From: an uncultured Eubacteriales bacterium
GTDB taxonomy: Bacteria > Bacillota > Clostridia > Lachnospirales > Lachnospiraceae
Assembly (NCBI GenBank): GCA_900321525.1
Contig: ONWL01000066.1
Location: 1 to 14,505, forward strand
Reading direction: 5' to 3'
DNA: 14,505 nucleotides
Positions 7,531 to 14,408 of this stretch are shown in pieces. A program made the translations under genes and the position numbers. The notes under the pieces were generated by a model. The model ran no database searches. It saw nothing but the letters and a program-made list of their open reading frames with translations, and was not told where the DNA came from. How positions within the stretch are numbered: the stretch's first letter is position 1; every line of letters starts with the position of its first letter.

Positions 7531-7547
7531 CTGTTTGATTTTTTATG
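7531..7547. repeat. 17-bp direct repeat, first copy
   Basis: CTGTTTGATTTTTTATG occurs here and again at 7625-7641, in the same orientation 94 bp apart, in the AT-rich leader downstream of the 7653-7680 promoter. The inner 13 bases (TTTGATTTTTTAT) also occur at 13288-13300 upstream of fruK copy 1. This could be a regulator binding site or low-complexity coincidence. Confidence 0.6.
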
Positions 7548-7624
7548 CTTTTATTCAAAAATAGCACAGATATTTTGGGTTCTATGCATTTTTTGTGGGC
7601 ATCTATACCATTTTCACGCAAAAC

Positions 7625-7641
7625 CTGTTTGATTTTTTATG
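7625..7641. repeat. 17-bp direct repeat, second copy
   Basis: Exact second copy of CTGTTTGATTTTTTATG. It lies just downstream of the TATAAT of the transporter promoter, at about +5 to +21 of the predicted transcript, a position where a bound protein would block transcription. Confidence 0.6.
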
Positions 7642-7652
7642 ATTATATTCTT

Positions 7653-7680
7653 ATTATACAGAATATTTACTTTTTGTCAA
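7653..7680 (-). promoter_or_regulatory. Near-consensus sigma-A promoter for the transporter locus
   Basis: On the minus strand a perfect TTGACA (7680-7675) and a perfect TATAAT (7658-7653) are separated by 16 bp. It points toward the 183-residue membrane gene and the Opp locus. The predicted start near 7646 gives a leader of about 395 nt, of which 154 nt are mobile repeat copy B. Confidence 0.8.
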
Positions 7681-7836
7681 TTTTTTAGACGAAATTCTTT
7701 TGAAAATTCTTATTTTTTGTGCACATAATACTATATTTTCCAACGATCCCAAAAATATATCCCTTTGTTTTTTATATTGTAACATCCCCACCGCCTGGAG
7801 CCTGTGATTATTTCTAAAGAGTTTGTAACACGCAGA
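7681..7836. other. AT-rich spacer without a gene
   Basis: About 155 bp between the transporter promoter and the ptsI terminator. It is very A/T-rich with poly-T runs on the plus strand. I see no reading frame with a ribosome site, no further strong hairpin and no second convincing promoter. Confidence 0.6.
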
Positions 7837-7875
7837 AAAAGCTTTCTGTCACACAATATCCGACAGAAAGCTTTT
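7837..7875 (-). terminator. Terminator of the fru-ptsHI operon (possibly bidirectional)
   Basis: A perfect 14-bp inverted repeat, AAAAGCTTTCTGTC / GACAGAAAGCTTTT (7837-7850 and 7862-7875) with an 11-nt loop, lies 45 bp after the ptsI stop. The A run at one base and T run at the other mean it can work in either direction. It insulates the PTS operon from the transporter promoter downstream. Confidence 0.85.
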
Positions 7876-7919
7876 CACTGTTTTCGGAGCAACAGACTCT
7901 ACGCCTCCAGCATGTCTGT

Positions 7920-9575
7920 CTATGTTCTCTCTTGCATCTCCTGACGATATGCTGCCACATCAGTCTCCCGCACAATCTTTCGAATCGGTAAAATGTTTCC
8001 TGGAGAAACTGATAACTCATCCACACCCATTTCCAAAAATGTTTTGGTCAATGCAGGATCTGCCCCCAATTCTCCACAAATCCCTGCCCAAATCCCTGCA
8101 GCATGGGCCTGTTCTACTACCATCCGAATCATACGAAGCACTGCCGGATGGTGCGTGTCATAAAAAGCATCTAACATACTGTTTTGTCTGTCGATCGCCA
8201 ACGTATACTGGGTCAGATCGTTGGTTCCAATGCTGAAAAAATCTACTTCTTTCGCCAACAGATCACTGATGATCACCGCTGCCGGTGTTTCAATCATAAT
8301 ACCCTGTTCCGGTTCGCCGATGCGAATCCCCTGTTCTTGCAGTTCCTGTTTCACTTCTTCTGCAATCTGGCGAATCTGACGCACTTCCTGTACACTGGTG
8401 ATCATCGGATACATAATGGCTACTTTTCCATATGCGCTGGCCCGGAACAAAGCCCGCAACTGGGTCTTAAATACTTCCGGTCGGGTGAGACAAATCCGGA
8501 TGGCTCGATACCCAAGCGCCGGGTTGTCCTCCTTCTCCAATTCAAAATAATCGCACTGCTTATCTGCTCCAATATCCAGCGTACGGATGATGACCCGCTT
8601 GCCCCCCATAGTTTCTGCTACTGTACGATAAATCTGAAACTGTTCTTCCTCTGTGGGATAATGATCCCGTTCCAGATAAATGAATTCACTGCGGAACAAT
8701 CCAATGCCACCTGCATCGTTTTGCAGCACTGCTGCCAAATCTTTCGTGTTGCCAATATTCGCATACAGCAGGATGTGCTGTCCATCTAACGTCACATTAT
8801 CTTTTCCTTTTAATGCTTGCAGCAGTTGTTTCTTCTCCTGTTCCTCCAACTGCTTTTGCTTCATCTGCTCTAAAAAAGCCGGTTCCGGATCTACATACAA
8901 CTTTCCTGTATTGCCATCTACCACTCCCATTTTCCCATCGACTGTTGCATCTAACGGAACCGGACATCCAATCAGTGCCGGAATCCCCATGGTTCTGGCC
9001 AAAATGGCAGTATGGGAGTTCAAAGACCCATGCACTGTTACAAATGACAACACTTTATCCTTTTCCAGCTGTACCGTCTCAGACGGTGCCAAATCATCTG
9101 CCACCAGAATCACCGGCTCGGAAAACTGCACACTGCCGCCGCTTTGTCCCTGTAAAACAGTCAATACCCGTTCAGAAATATCTTTTACATCTGCTGCTCT
9201 CCCGCGCATATACTCATCTTCCATATTGGCAAACAGCTGTGAAAAATGATCTCCTGTGACAGCTACCGCATATTCTGCATTGACTTGCTGGGTGCAGATC
9301 ATATGTTCCACTGACTCCTGATAATCTTCATCCTCTAACATCATTTGATGAATCTCAAAAATCGCTGCATTGGCTTGTCCCACTTCCTGCAATGCTTTTT
9401 CATACAACTCCTGCAGTTGGGCAACAGCTGCTTCTTTTGCAGCTTGATAACGTGCCAGTTCTGCATCCGGATCCTGGATGGTCATACGCCTGACCTGCTG
9501 CTGTCCCTTTTGATAGACATAAATTTTACCTATGGCAATCCCGCCAAAAACCTTTTTGCCTTCCCATTCCTGCAT
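7920..9575 (-). CDS. ptsI: PTS Enzyme I (phosphoenolpyruvate-protein phosphotransferase)
   Basis: A 551-residue cytoplasmic enzyme that takes phosphate from PEP and passes it to HPr. The phosphohistidine lies in GSLNSHTAILAR (His188). An N-terminal HPr-binding helical part (about 30-145) precedes it. The C-terminal PEP-binding barrel shows FRSEFIYL, RTLDIGADK, GIMIETPAA, SIGTNDLTQY and the active-site Cys500 in GICGELGAD. All catalytic elements are present; the length is slightly under the usual 570. A GAGGG about nine bases upstream supports the ATG at 9575. It follows ptsH by 16 bp and ends the operon before a strong terminator. Enzyme I is normally a shared component, so its placement in a fructose operon could mean either the only EI or a dedicated extra copy. 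Confidence 0.96.
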   Translation of the reverse strand: MQEWEGKKVFGGIAIGKIYVYQKGQQQVRRMTIQDPDAELARYQAAKEAAVAQLQELYEKALQEVGQANAAIFEIHQMMLEDEDYQESVEHMICTQQVNAEYAVAVTGDHFSQLFANMEDEYMRGRAADVKDISERVLTVLQGQSGGSVQFSEPVILVADDLAPSETVQLEKDKVLSFVTVHGSLNSHTAILARTMGIPALIGCPVPLDATVDGKMGVVDGNTGKLYVDPEPAFLEQMKQKQLEEQEKKQLLQALKGKDNVTLDGQHILLYANIGNTKDLAAVLQNDAGGIGLFRSEFIYLERDHYPTEEEQFQIYRTVAETMGGKRVIIRTLDIGADKQCDYFELEKEDNPALGYRAIRICLTRPEVFKTQLRALFRASAYGKVAIMYPMITSVQEVRQIRQIAEEVKQELQEQGIRIGEPEQGIMIETPAAVIISDLLAKEVDFFSIGTNDLTQYTLAIDRQNSMLDAFYDTHHPAVLRMIRMVVEQAHAAGIWAGICGELGADPALTKTFLEMGVDELSVSPGNILPIRKIVRETDVAAYRQEMQERT

Positions 9576-9591
9576 TCCATCACACCCTCTC

Positions 9592-9849
9592 TTACAGGTT
9601 TTCTTCTAAAAAGCGACTGATCGCTTCATATGCAGCATCTTCATCTTCCCCTTCCATGGTAATGGTAATCTCCTGTCCCTGCTTTACTCCAAGTCCCATA
9701 ACTGCCAGAATCTTTTTGCAGCTGACAGATGTCCCATCTTTACACATGGAAATATTACTGGAAAATGTCTTTGCCAATTTGATCAGTTCTCCTGCCGGAC
9801 GTGCATGGATTCCTTCTGCATCTTTGATCACATACTGGAATTCTCTCAT
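9592..9849 (-). CDS. ptsH: HPr phosphocarrier with Lys in place of Ser46
   Basis: An 85-residue phosphocarrier between Enzyme I and EIIA. The start at 9849 has GGGAGGA six bases upstream and puts the catalytic His in GIHARPAG exactly at residue 15, as in Bacillus HPr. The frame is open for 31 more codons upstream from a GTG without a ribosome site. Ungapped alignment with Bacillus subtilis HPr puts SCKKILAVMGLG over NLKSIMGVMSLG, so the regulatory Ser46 is Lys46, while neighbours Ile47, Met51 and Leu53 are kept. It should carry phosphate for transport but not be a target of HPr kinase, nor the usual CcpA co-repressor form. It lies 97 bp after fruA and 16 bp before ptsI. Confidence 0.95.
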   Translation of the reverse strand: MREFQYVIKDAEGIHARPAGELIKLAKTFSSNISMCKDGTSVSCKKILAVMGLGVKQGQEITITMEGEDEDAAYEAISRFLEENL

Positions 9850-9946
9850 AACTTCTTCCTCCCAATTCGTTTTATTTTCTGCCCAGACCGTCAGACCATC
9901 TTCTCCAACTGAAACAGATCCAACGGCCACTCCCTGAAACACACCG

Positions 9947-11860
9947 TCAGGCTACTTTCTTCTTCAGCACGCCCAGTAAACATGCAGATACCACTGTACC
10001 TACGATCAATGCCAGCAAATACATCAATGCATGTCCCACTACCGGGAATACAAAGATACCGCCATGGGGTGCCATCAGCGTACATCCAAATGCCATGGAC
10101 AATCCACCTGCCACTGCAGAGCCGATGATACATGCCGGCAGCACATGCAGCGGATCTGCCGCCGCATATGGGATCGCACCTTCTGTAATAAATGCCAGAC
10201 CCATGATGAAATTCATAGGACCAGATTCTCTCTCTTCTTTTGTAAACTTATTCCGGAACAATATGGTTGCCAATGCAATGGCACAGGGCGGTGTCATACC
10301 TCCGATCATCACTGCTGCCATAATGTCATAGTTGCCTGCTGCAATAGCAGCCGTACCAAACACATAAGCCGCTTTGTTAAAGGGACCACCCATATCAATT
10401 GCCATCATACCACCTAAGATCAAGCCCAGAATCACACGACTGGAACTTCCCATGCTTGCCAGTGCCTGGTTCAATCCCGTGTTAATGGCACCCATAACCG
10501 GTTCTACAATATAATTCATCCCCAACCCAATGACCAGGATTCCTACTACCGGATAAATGAGTACCGGTGCAATCTTCTCCAATGCTTTTGGCAGCTTTTC
10601 ACACAATTTCCGAAGCGCCAGAATCACATAACCAGCCAGAAAACCAGCTACCAATGCGCCTAAGAAACCAGACTTGCCATTCGCTGCCAGCACACCGCCT
10701 ACAAATCCAAGTGCCAGTGCCGGTCTGTCTCCAATGGCCATGGCAATGTATCCTGCCAAAACCGGAAGCATCAATCCAAATGCAGCACCGCCAATCCCTT
10801 TGAACAACGCTGCCATCTGTGTAATACTGCCGAAATTGGCACGTTCCTCTGCTGCCAGACTGTTCATATCTACGCTCAAACCATCAATCAGAAATGCTAT
10901 GGCAATGAGAATACCGCCACCTACGACAAACGGCAGCATATGGGATACGCCATTCATCAACTGGGTGTAAATCTGATGTCCTATACTGCCACTGCTTTTT
11001 GCTGCTGTCTGCGTCTGTACTGCACCGCCATTTGCCTGATATACCGGCACATTTCCTGACAAAGCCCGCTCCAAAAGCGCATCCGCTTTTCCAATTCCAT
11101 CAGATACCTGACATTCGATCACTTTTTTCCCATGAAACCGTTCCATAGGAACCTGGGCATCTGCCGCTACAATGATACAATCGGCTGCTGCAATTTCTTC
11201 CGCTGTCAGCACATTTTTTGCACCGCCTGATCCTCTTGTCTCTATTTTGATGGGACATCCTTTTGCCGCAGCTGCCTTTTCCAAACCTTCCGCTGCCATA
11301 TACGTATGGGCAATTCCGGTGGGACAGGAAGTGACAGCAAGTATCTTCGGCGTGCTTCGCACGGTTTCTGTGCTGCCTGCTAAGCGTTCATCTATACTCT
11401 TTTCCTCCGTATCCGCCTGATCAATCAATTGCAGAAATGCATCCACTGAGGGTGCATGTATCAATGCATCTGTAAACTCTTCATTCATCAACAACACAGA
11501 CAATTTGCTGAGTACATCCAGATGCACATTGTCTTCTGTATTGGGTGCTGCAATCAAAAAGATCAAATGTACCGGCTCATCATCCAACGCCTCAAAATCC
11601 ACGCCTTCCCTGACCACCATTGCGGCCAACCCCGGTCGACTGACTGCATCACATTTTCCATGAGGAATGGCAATGCCATCTCCAATGCCGGTGGTACTCT
11701 CCTCTTCCCTTGCATACACCTGTCTGCGATAACCTTCCCGGTCATTGATCTTTCCACTCTGCACCATCAAGTCGATCACCGCATCCAAAGCTTCCTCCTT
11801 ATTCTGAGGCGTGCCATGCAAAGATATACTGCGCCGATCCAATAACTCTGTAATCCTCAT
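9947..11860 (-). CDS. fruA: Fructose PTS permease EIIABC
   Basis: A 637-residue three-domain permease that imports and phosphorylates fructose to fructose-1-phosphate. EIIA occupies about 1-150, with the phosphohistidine in GIAIPHGK (His67). EIIB is about 170-265, starting ILAVTSCPTGIAHTYMAAE with phosphocysteine Cys179. EIIC is about 292-637, a polytopic membrane domain with MLPFVVGGGILIA near 308-320, MGGPFNKAAYVF, and the ITEGAIPYAA substrate-site motif near 560. The A-B-C order is typical of Firmicute FruA. AAAGGAGG lies seven bases before the ATG. Mobile repeat copy C ends 30 bp upstream of the start, and fruK copy 1 lies beyond it, so transcription must pass through the repeat. Fructose is inferred from family and the fruK neighbours; a mannose-type relative is less likely. 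Confidence 0.95.
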   Translation of the reverse strand: MRITELLDRRSISLHGTPQNKEEALDAVIDLMVQSGKINDREGYRRQVYAREEESTTGIGDGIAIPHGKCDAVSRPGLAAMVVREGVDFEALDDEPVHLIFLIAAPNTEDNVHLDVLSKLSVLLMNEEFTDALIHAPSVDAFLQLIDQADTEEKSIDERLAGSTETVRSTPKILAVTSCPTGIAHTYMAAEGLEKAAAAKGCPIKIETRGSGGAKNVLTAEEIAAADCIIVAADAQVPMERFHGKKVIECQVSDGIGKADALLERALSGNVPVYQANGGAVQTQTAAKSSGSIGHQIYTQLMNGVSHMLPFVVGGGILIAIAFLIDGLSVDMNSLAAEERANFGSITQMAALFKGIGGAAFGLMLPVLAGYIAMAIGDRPALALGFVGGVLAANGKSGFLGALVAGFLAGYVILALRKLCEKLPKALEKIAPVLIYPVVGILVIGLGMNYIVEPVMGAINTGLNQALASMGSSSRVILGLILGGMMAIDMGGPFNKAAYVFGTAAIAAGNYDIMAAVMIGGMTPPCAIALATILFRNKFTKEERESGPMNFIMGLAFITEGAIPYAAADPLHVLPACIIGSAVAGGLSMAFGCTLMAPHGGIFVFPVVGHALMYLLALIVGTVVSACLLGVLKKKVA

Positions 11861-11890
11861 ATTGTTTCCTCCTTTCTATGATCTGATCCA

Positions 11891-12122
11891 TAGGCAATTG
11901 CAAAACTCTTTGAATAGAGTAAAAAACAGCCTGTACATCAGAAATTTTTCACAAAAAAACTCTGTGCAATGCCGGTACTTTATTTTTTGAGCAATAGGCG
12001 ATAAAAAATATTAGTACCGCTGCTATGAACATCATTCTTACGAATGATTCGAAGCGAGAGCGTGTTTTTTTAGTAAAAATTTTGATGAAAGGCGTTCGGT
12101 ATCATAGTTTCGCAATTGCCTA
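11891..12122 (-). mobile_element. MITE-like element, copy C (full length, inside the fru operon)
   Basis: A 232-bp copy in reverse orientation filling most of the 305-bp gap between fruK copy 1 and fruA. Ends are TAGGCAATTGCAAAACT and, from the other side, TAGGCAATTGCGAAACT. It is flanked by the direct repeat ATCTGATCCAT (11881-11891 and 12123-12133; 10 or 11 bp depending on how the shared T is assigned). The internal hairpins and the ACTATGATA end match copy A. A frame that is open in copy A is broken by TGA here, which argues it is non-coding. Confidence 0.87.
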
Positions 12123-12165
12123 ATCTGATCCATGCAACCTTGTGCCTTCCATCCAAACATTCTCA

Positions 12166-13110
12166 TCAAAAGCCTGCCCTTTGGTCTGGTTTTGATACGC
12201 TTTGCACGGAAACCCGCTTGTATACTGCTTCCACTTCCGGCTTCGTCGCCAGACTTTCCGAAAATGCACTGGCACTGCCTGTGGCAACTCCCATGCGAAA
12301 TGCATGGGCATAATCATGGGTTTCCAACCAGCCAGCAAGAAATCCTGCCACCATAGAGTCACCTGCACCTACTCCATTGACCAATGTCCCTTCCGGCGCA
12401 TCCGCTTCAAAAACCTGTCCATCTGCTGCCACCAGCACTGCACCTTTTCCTGCCATAGACACCAATACATTTTGTGCGCCCATCTCCTGTAGCTTTCTGC
12501 CATACTCCACAGACTGTGCCCGGGTTGTAATGACTGTGTGAAAAATATCCCCCAATTCATGATGATTGGGTTTGACCAGAAACGGATGATACCGCAATAC
12601 ATTCACCAAAAGCGCACCTGTGGCATCCACCACGATTGTCACACCCTTGCCTTGCAACTCTTCCATAATACTACAATACATATCGTCAGGAAGAGAAGAA
12701 GGAATACTGCCTGCCAGACAAAGCACATCCCCCTGCCCCAATACAGACAACTGGTCTTTCAGCTGCTGCACCTTTTCCTGTGAGATGACAGGACCTGCGC
12801 CGTTGATTTCCGTACCTTCCACAGACTGCAACTTCAAATTGATCCGAGACATGCCTTCTTCAATCCAGATAAAATCTGTCTCTACCCCGGCTGCCTGCAT
12901 ACGCCGTACGATCTCCTCCCCTGTAAAACCGGCCACAAATCCAAGAGCTGTATTTTTCCAACCCAGATTCATCAGAACCGTGGAGACATTGATTCCTTTG
13001 CCGCCCGGCAGCATCCATTCCGAACTGGTTCTATTGGTCATGCCCAACTGAAACTCCCTGACTGCCACAATATAATCCAGAGATGGATTAAATGTCACTG
13101 TGTAAATCAT
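12166..13110 (-). CDS. fruK: 1-phosphofructokinase, copy 1 (PfkB family)
   Basis: A 314-residue cytoplasmic kinase converting fructose-1-phosphate to fructose-1,6-bisphosphate. Visible are MIYTVTFNPSLDYIV, the glycine-rich LPGGKGINVSTVL (34-46), the pfkB signature DATGALLVN (162-170), KPNHHEL (180-186) and the catalytic GAGDS with Asp251. AGGAGG lies 11 bases before the ATG at 13110. It has its own promoter (13175-13203) and is first in the run to fruA, ptsH and ptsI. It aligns without gaps with fruK copy 2 over about 300 residues, roughly two-thirds identical by eye, but has a different, longer tail after residue 300. Tagatose-6-phosphate kinase (LacC) is the main alternative; the neighbouring FruA favours FruK. 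Confidence 0.92.
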   Translation of the reverse strand: MIYTVTFNPSLDYIVAVREFQLGMTNRTSSEWMLPGGKGINVSTVLMNLGWKNTALGFVAGFTGEEIVRRMQAAGVETDFIWIEEGMSRINLKLQSVEGTEINGAGPVISQEKVQQLKDQLSVLGQGDVLCLAGSIPSSLPDDMYCSIMEELQGKGVTIVVDATGALLVNVLRYHPFLVKPNHHELGDIFHTVITTRAQSVEYGRKLQEMGAQNVLVSMAGKGAVLVAADGQVFEADAPEGTLVNGVGAGDSMVAGFLAGWLETHDYAHAFRMGVATGSASAFSESLATKPEVEAVYKRVSVQSVSKPDQRAGF

Positions 13111-13136
13111 CGCTCTGATTTCCTCCTTTTTTGATT

Positions 13137-13154
13137 TTTGTAACTGTTTACAAA
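13137..13154. promoter_or_regulatory. Operator-like palindrome before fruK copy 1 (cre-like)
   Basis: A perfect inverted repeat with 7-bp arms, TTTGTAA and TTACAAA, around a 4-base centre. Its core TGTAACTGTTTACA (13139-13152) fits the CcpA cre consensus TGWAANCGNTNWCA at every fixed position except the central C, which is T. It lies at about +15 to +31 of the predicted transcript, where a bound repressor would block elongation. CcpA or a local LacI- or DeoR-type fructose regulator are both possible. Confidence 0.55.
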
Positions 13155-13174
13155 CAACTCATCGTTATGCTCTT

Positions 13175-13203
13175 ATTATACTGTTTATTTTGTTTAAATT
13201 CAA
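13175..13203 (-). promoter_or_regulatory. Sigma-A promoter of the fruK-fruA-ptsH-ptsI operon
   Basis: On the minus strand TTGAAT (13203-13198), a 17-bp spacer and a perfect TATAAT (13180-13175) lie 65 bp upstream of the fruK copy 1 start. The palindrome at 13137-13154 follows immediately downstream. Confidence 0.75.
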
Positions 13204-13387
13204 TCAAACTTTTTCACAAATTCGCTTCCTGCTTTTGTTGTATTTTTCCTATTTGCTTCTCTTTTTTTCTGCTTTTTTGTCTATATTTTTGATTTTTTAT
13301 TCGTTTTGTCAAATACAATCTATTCTTATCATATTTCAACTGTAAACACAGTATCCCCCATATAAGCACTTTTGATCCCTCTGTTAT
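13204..13387. other. AT-rich upstream region of fruK copy 1
   Basis: About 185 bp, very A/T-rich, between the promoter and the terminator of fruK copy 2. It contains TTTGATTTTTTAT (13288-13300), shared with the leader repeats at 7531 and 7625. A minus-strand TTGACA near 13305-13320 has no -10 at proper spacing. I see no gene. Confidence 0.5.
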
Positions 13388-13438
13388 AAAAACAACCGAT
13401 TTCAAACGCCTGTATGAAACTGCGTCCGAAACCGGTTG
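13388..13438 (-). terminator. Intrinsic terminator after fruK copy 2
   Basis: On the minus strand CAACCGGTTTC (13438-13428) pairs with GAAATCGGTTG (13403-13393): 11 pairs, one G-U, with a second small inner stem, followed directly by TTTTTAT. It lies 13 bp after the fruK copy 2 stop, so the two kinase genes are probably separate transcription units. Confidence 0.85.
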
Positions 13439-13450
13439 CCTGATTCTAAT

Positions 13451-14380
13451 CTACTCTACTTCTATGCCTTGTCTGCATCTTACCAGTTCATACAACTGCA
13501 CAATCTCCGATCTGGTGGCCAGATATTTGGAAAATGCACTGGCACTGCCTGCCGCCACCGCCAGACGAAATGCATGCAGAACATCCCGCTGTTTCAACCA
13601 CCCTGTCAAAAAGCCTGCCACCATGGCATCCCCTGCACCCACTGCATTCACCAGTCTGCCTTTTGGCGCCTCTGCCCAAAAGACCTGACCATTTTCTGCA
13701 AGCAATACTGCACCATCACCTGCCATCGATACCAACACATTTCTCGCACCCATTTCCTGTAGTTTCTTTCCATAGATTGCTGCCTGTTCTCTGGTGACAA
13801 TCTCTGTCTGAAAGATCTCACCCAATTCATACTGATTTGGCTTGATCAAAAACGGATGATATGCCAATGTATTCACCAATTGGGCTCCAGTAGTATCTAC
13901 TACAATTAAAATGCCTCTATCTTTTAATGCCGCCATGATGTCACAGTAAATGGTTTTTGACAGGGAAGCTGGCGCGCTGCCGGACAAACACAGCACATCT
14001 CCCGGCTTCATCTTCCATAACTTATCCATCAATATGCGTAATTTCTCTTTTGGAATATCCGGTCCTGCACCATTGAGTTCCGTCCCCTCCACCGAACTAA
14101 ACTTCAAATTGATGCGTGACATCCCATCCGGAACACGAATAAAATCAGTCTGTACCCCCATGCTTTCCATTCGCCATTCAATTTCCGTCCCTGTAAATCC
14201 GGCGATAAAGCCCAAAGCCATCGTCTCCATTCCCAGATTTTTCAGCACAGTAGACACATTTAAGCCTTTCCCACCCGGCAAAATCAATTCCGATGTAGTG
14301 CGATTGGTTCTTCCAAATTGAAATCCTTCCGATGTAACGATATAATCCAAAGATGGATTCAATGTCACTGTATAAATCAT
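13451..14380 (-). CDS. fruK: 1-phosphofructokinase, copy 2 (PfkB family)
   Basis: A 309-residue paralogue of the next kinase downstream, same fold and predicted reaction (fructose-1-phosphate to fructose-1,6-bisphosphate). Motifs are LPGGKGLNVSTVL (34-46), DTTGAQLVN (162-170), KPNQYEL (180-186) and GAGDA with the catalytic Asp251. It aligns with copy 1 without gaps, so the pair looks like a tandem duplication that has diverged. AAAGGAG six bases before the ATG at 14380 supports the start. Upstream lie only 28 bp before mobile repeat copy D, which the window edge cuts, so its promoter is not visible unless it is inside the repeat. It is followed by its own terminator. A different sugar-phosphate substrate (such as tagatose-6-phosphate) is possible. 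Confidence 0.9.
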   Translation of the reverse strand: MIYTVTLNPSLDYIVTSEGFQFGRTNRTTSELILPGGKGLNVSTVLKNLGMETMALGFIAGFTGTEIEWRMESMGVQTDFIRVPDGMSRINLKFSSVEGTELNGAGPDIPKEKLRILMDKLWKMKPGDVLCLSGSAPASLSKTIYCDIMAALKDRGILIVVDTTGAQLVNTLAYHPFLIKPNQYELGEIFQTEIVTREQAAIYGKKLQEMGARNVLVSMAGDGAVLLAENGQVFWAEAPKGRLVNAVGAGDAMVAGFLTGWLKQRDVLHAFRLAVAAGSASAFSKYLATRSEIVQLYELVRCRQGIEVE

Positions 14381-14408
14381 AGTATTCTCCTTTCCGTTAT
14401 GTCATCTA

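Noticed and set aside
8184..8789. 201-residue plus-strand reading frame within ptsI, and similar long plus-strand frames elsewhere
   Set aside because: They are antisense shadows of well-supported genes, with no ribosome site and no recognisable protein features.
9850..9942. 31-residue in-frame extension of HPr from a GTG
   Set aside because: No ribosome site at the GTG, while GGGAGGA precedes the ATG at 9849, which also places the catalytic His at residue 15.
13214..13405. 63-residue minus-strand reading frame between the two kinase genes
   Set aside because: It starts inside the terminator stem of fruK copy 2, has no ribosome site, is Lys/Gln-rich low-complexity sequence from A/T-rich DNA, and overlaps the fruK copy 1 promoter region.
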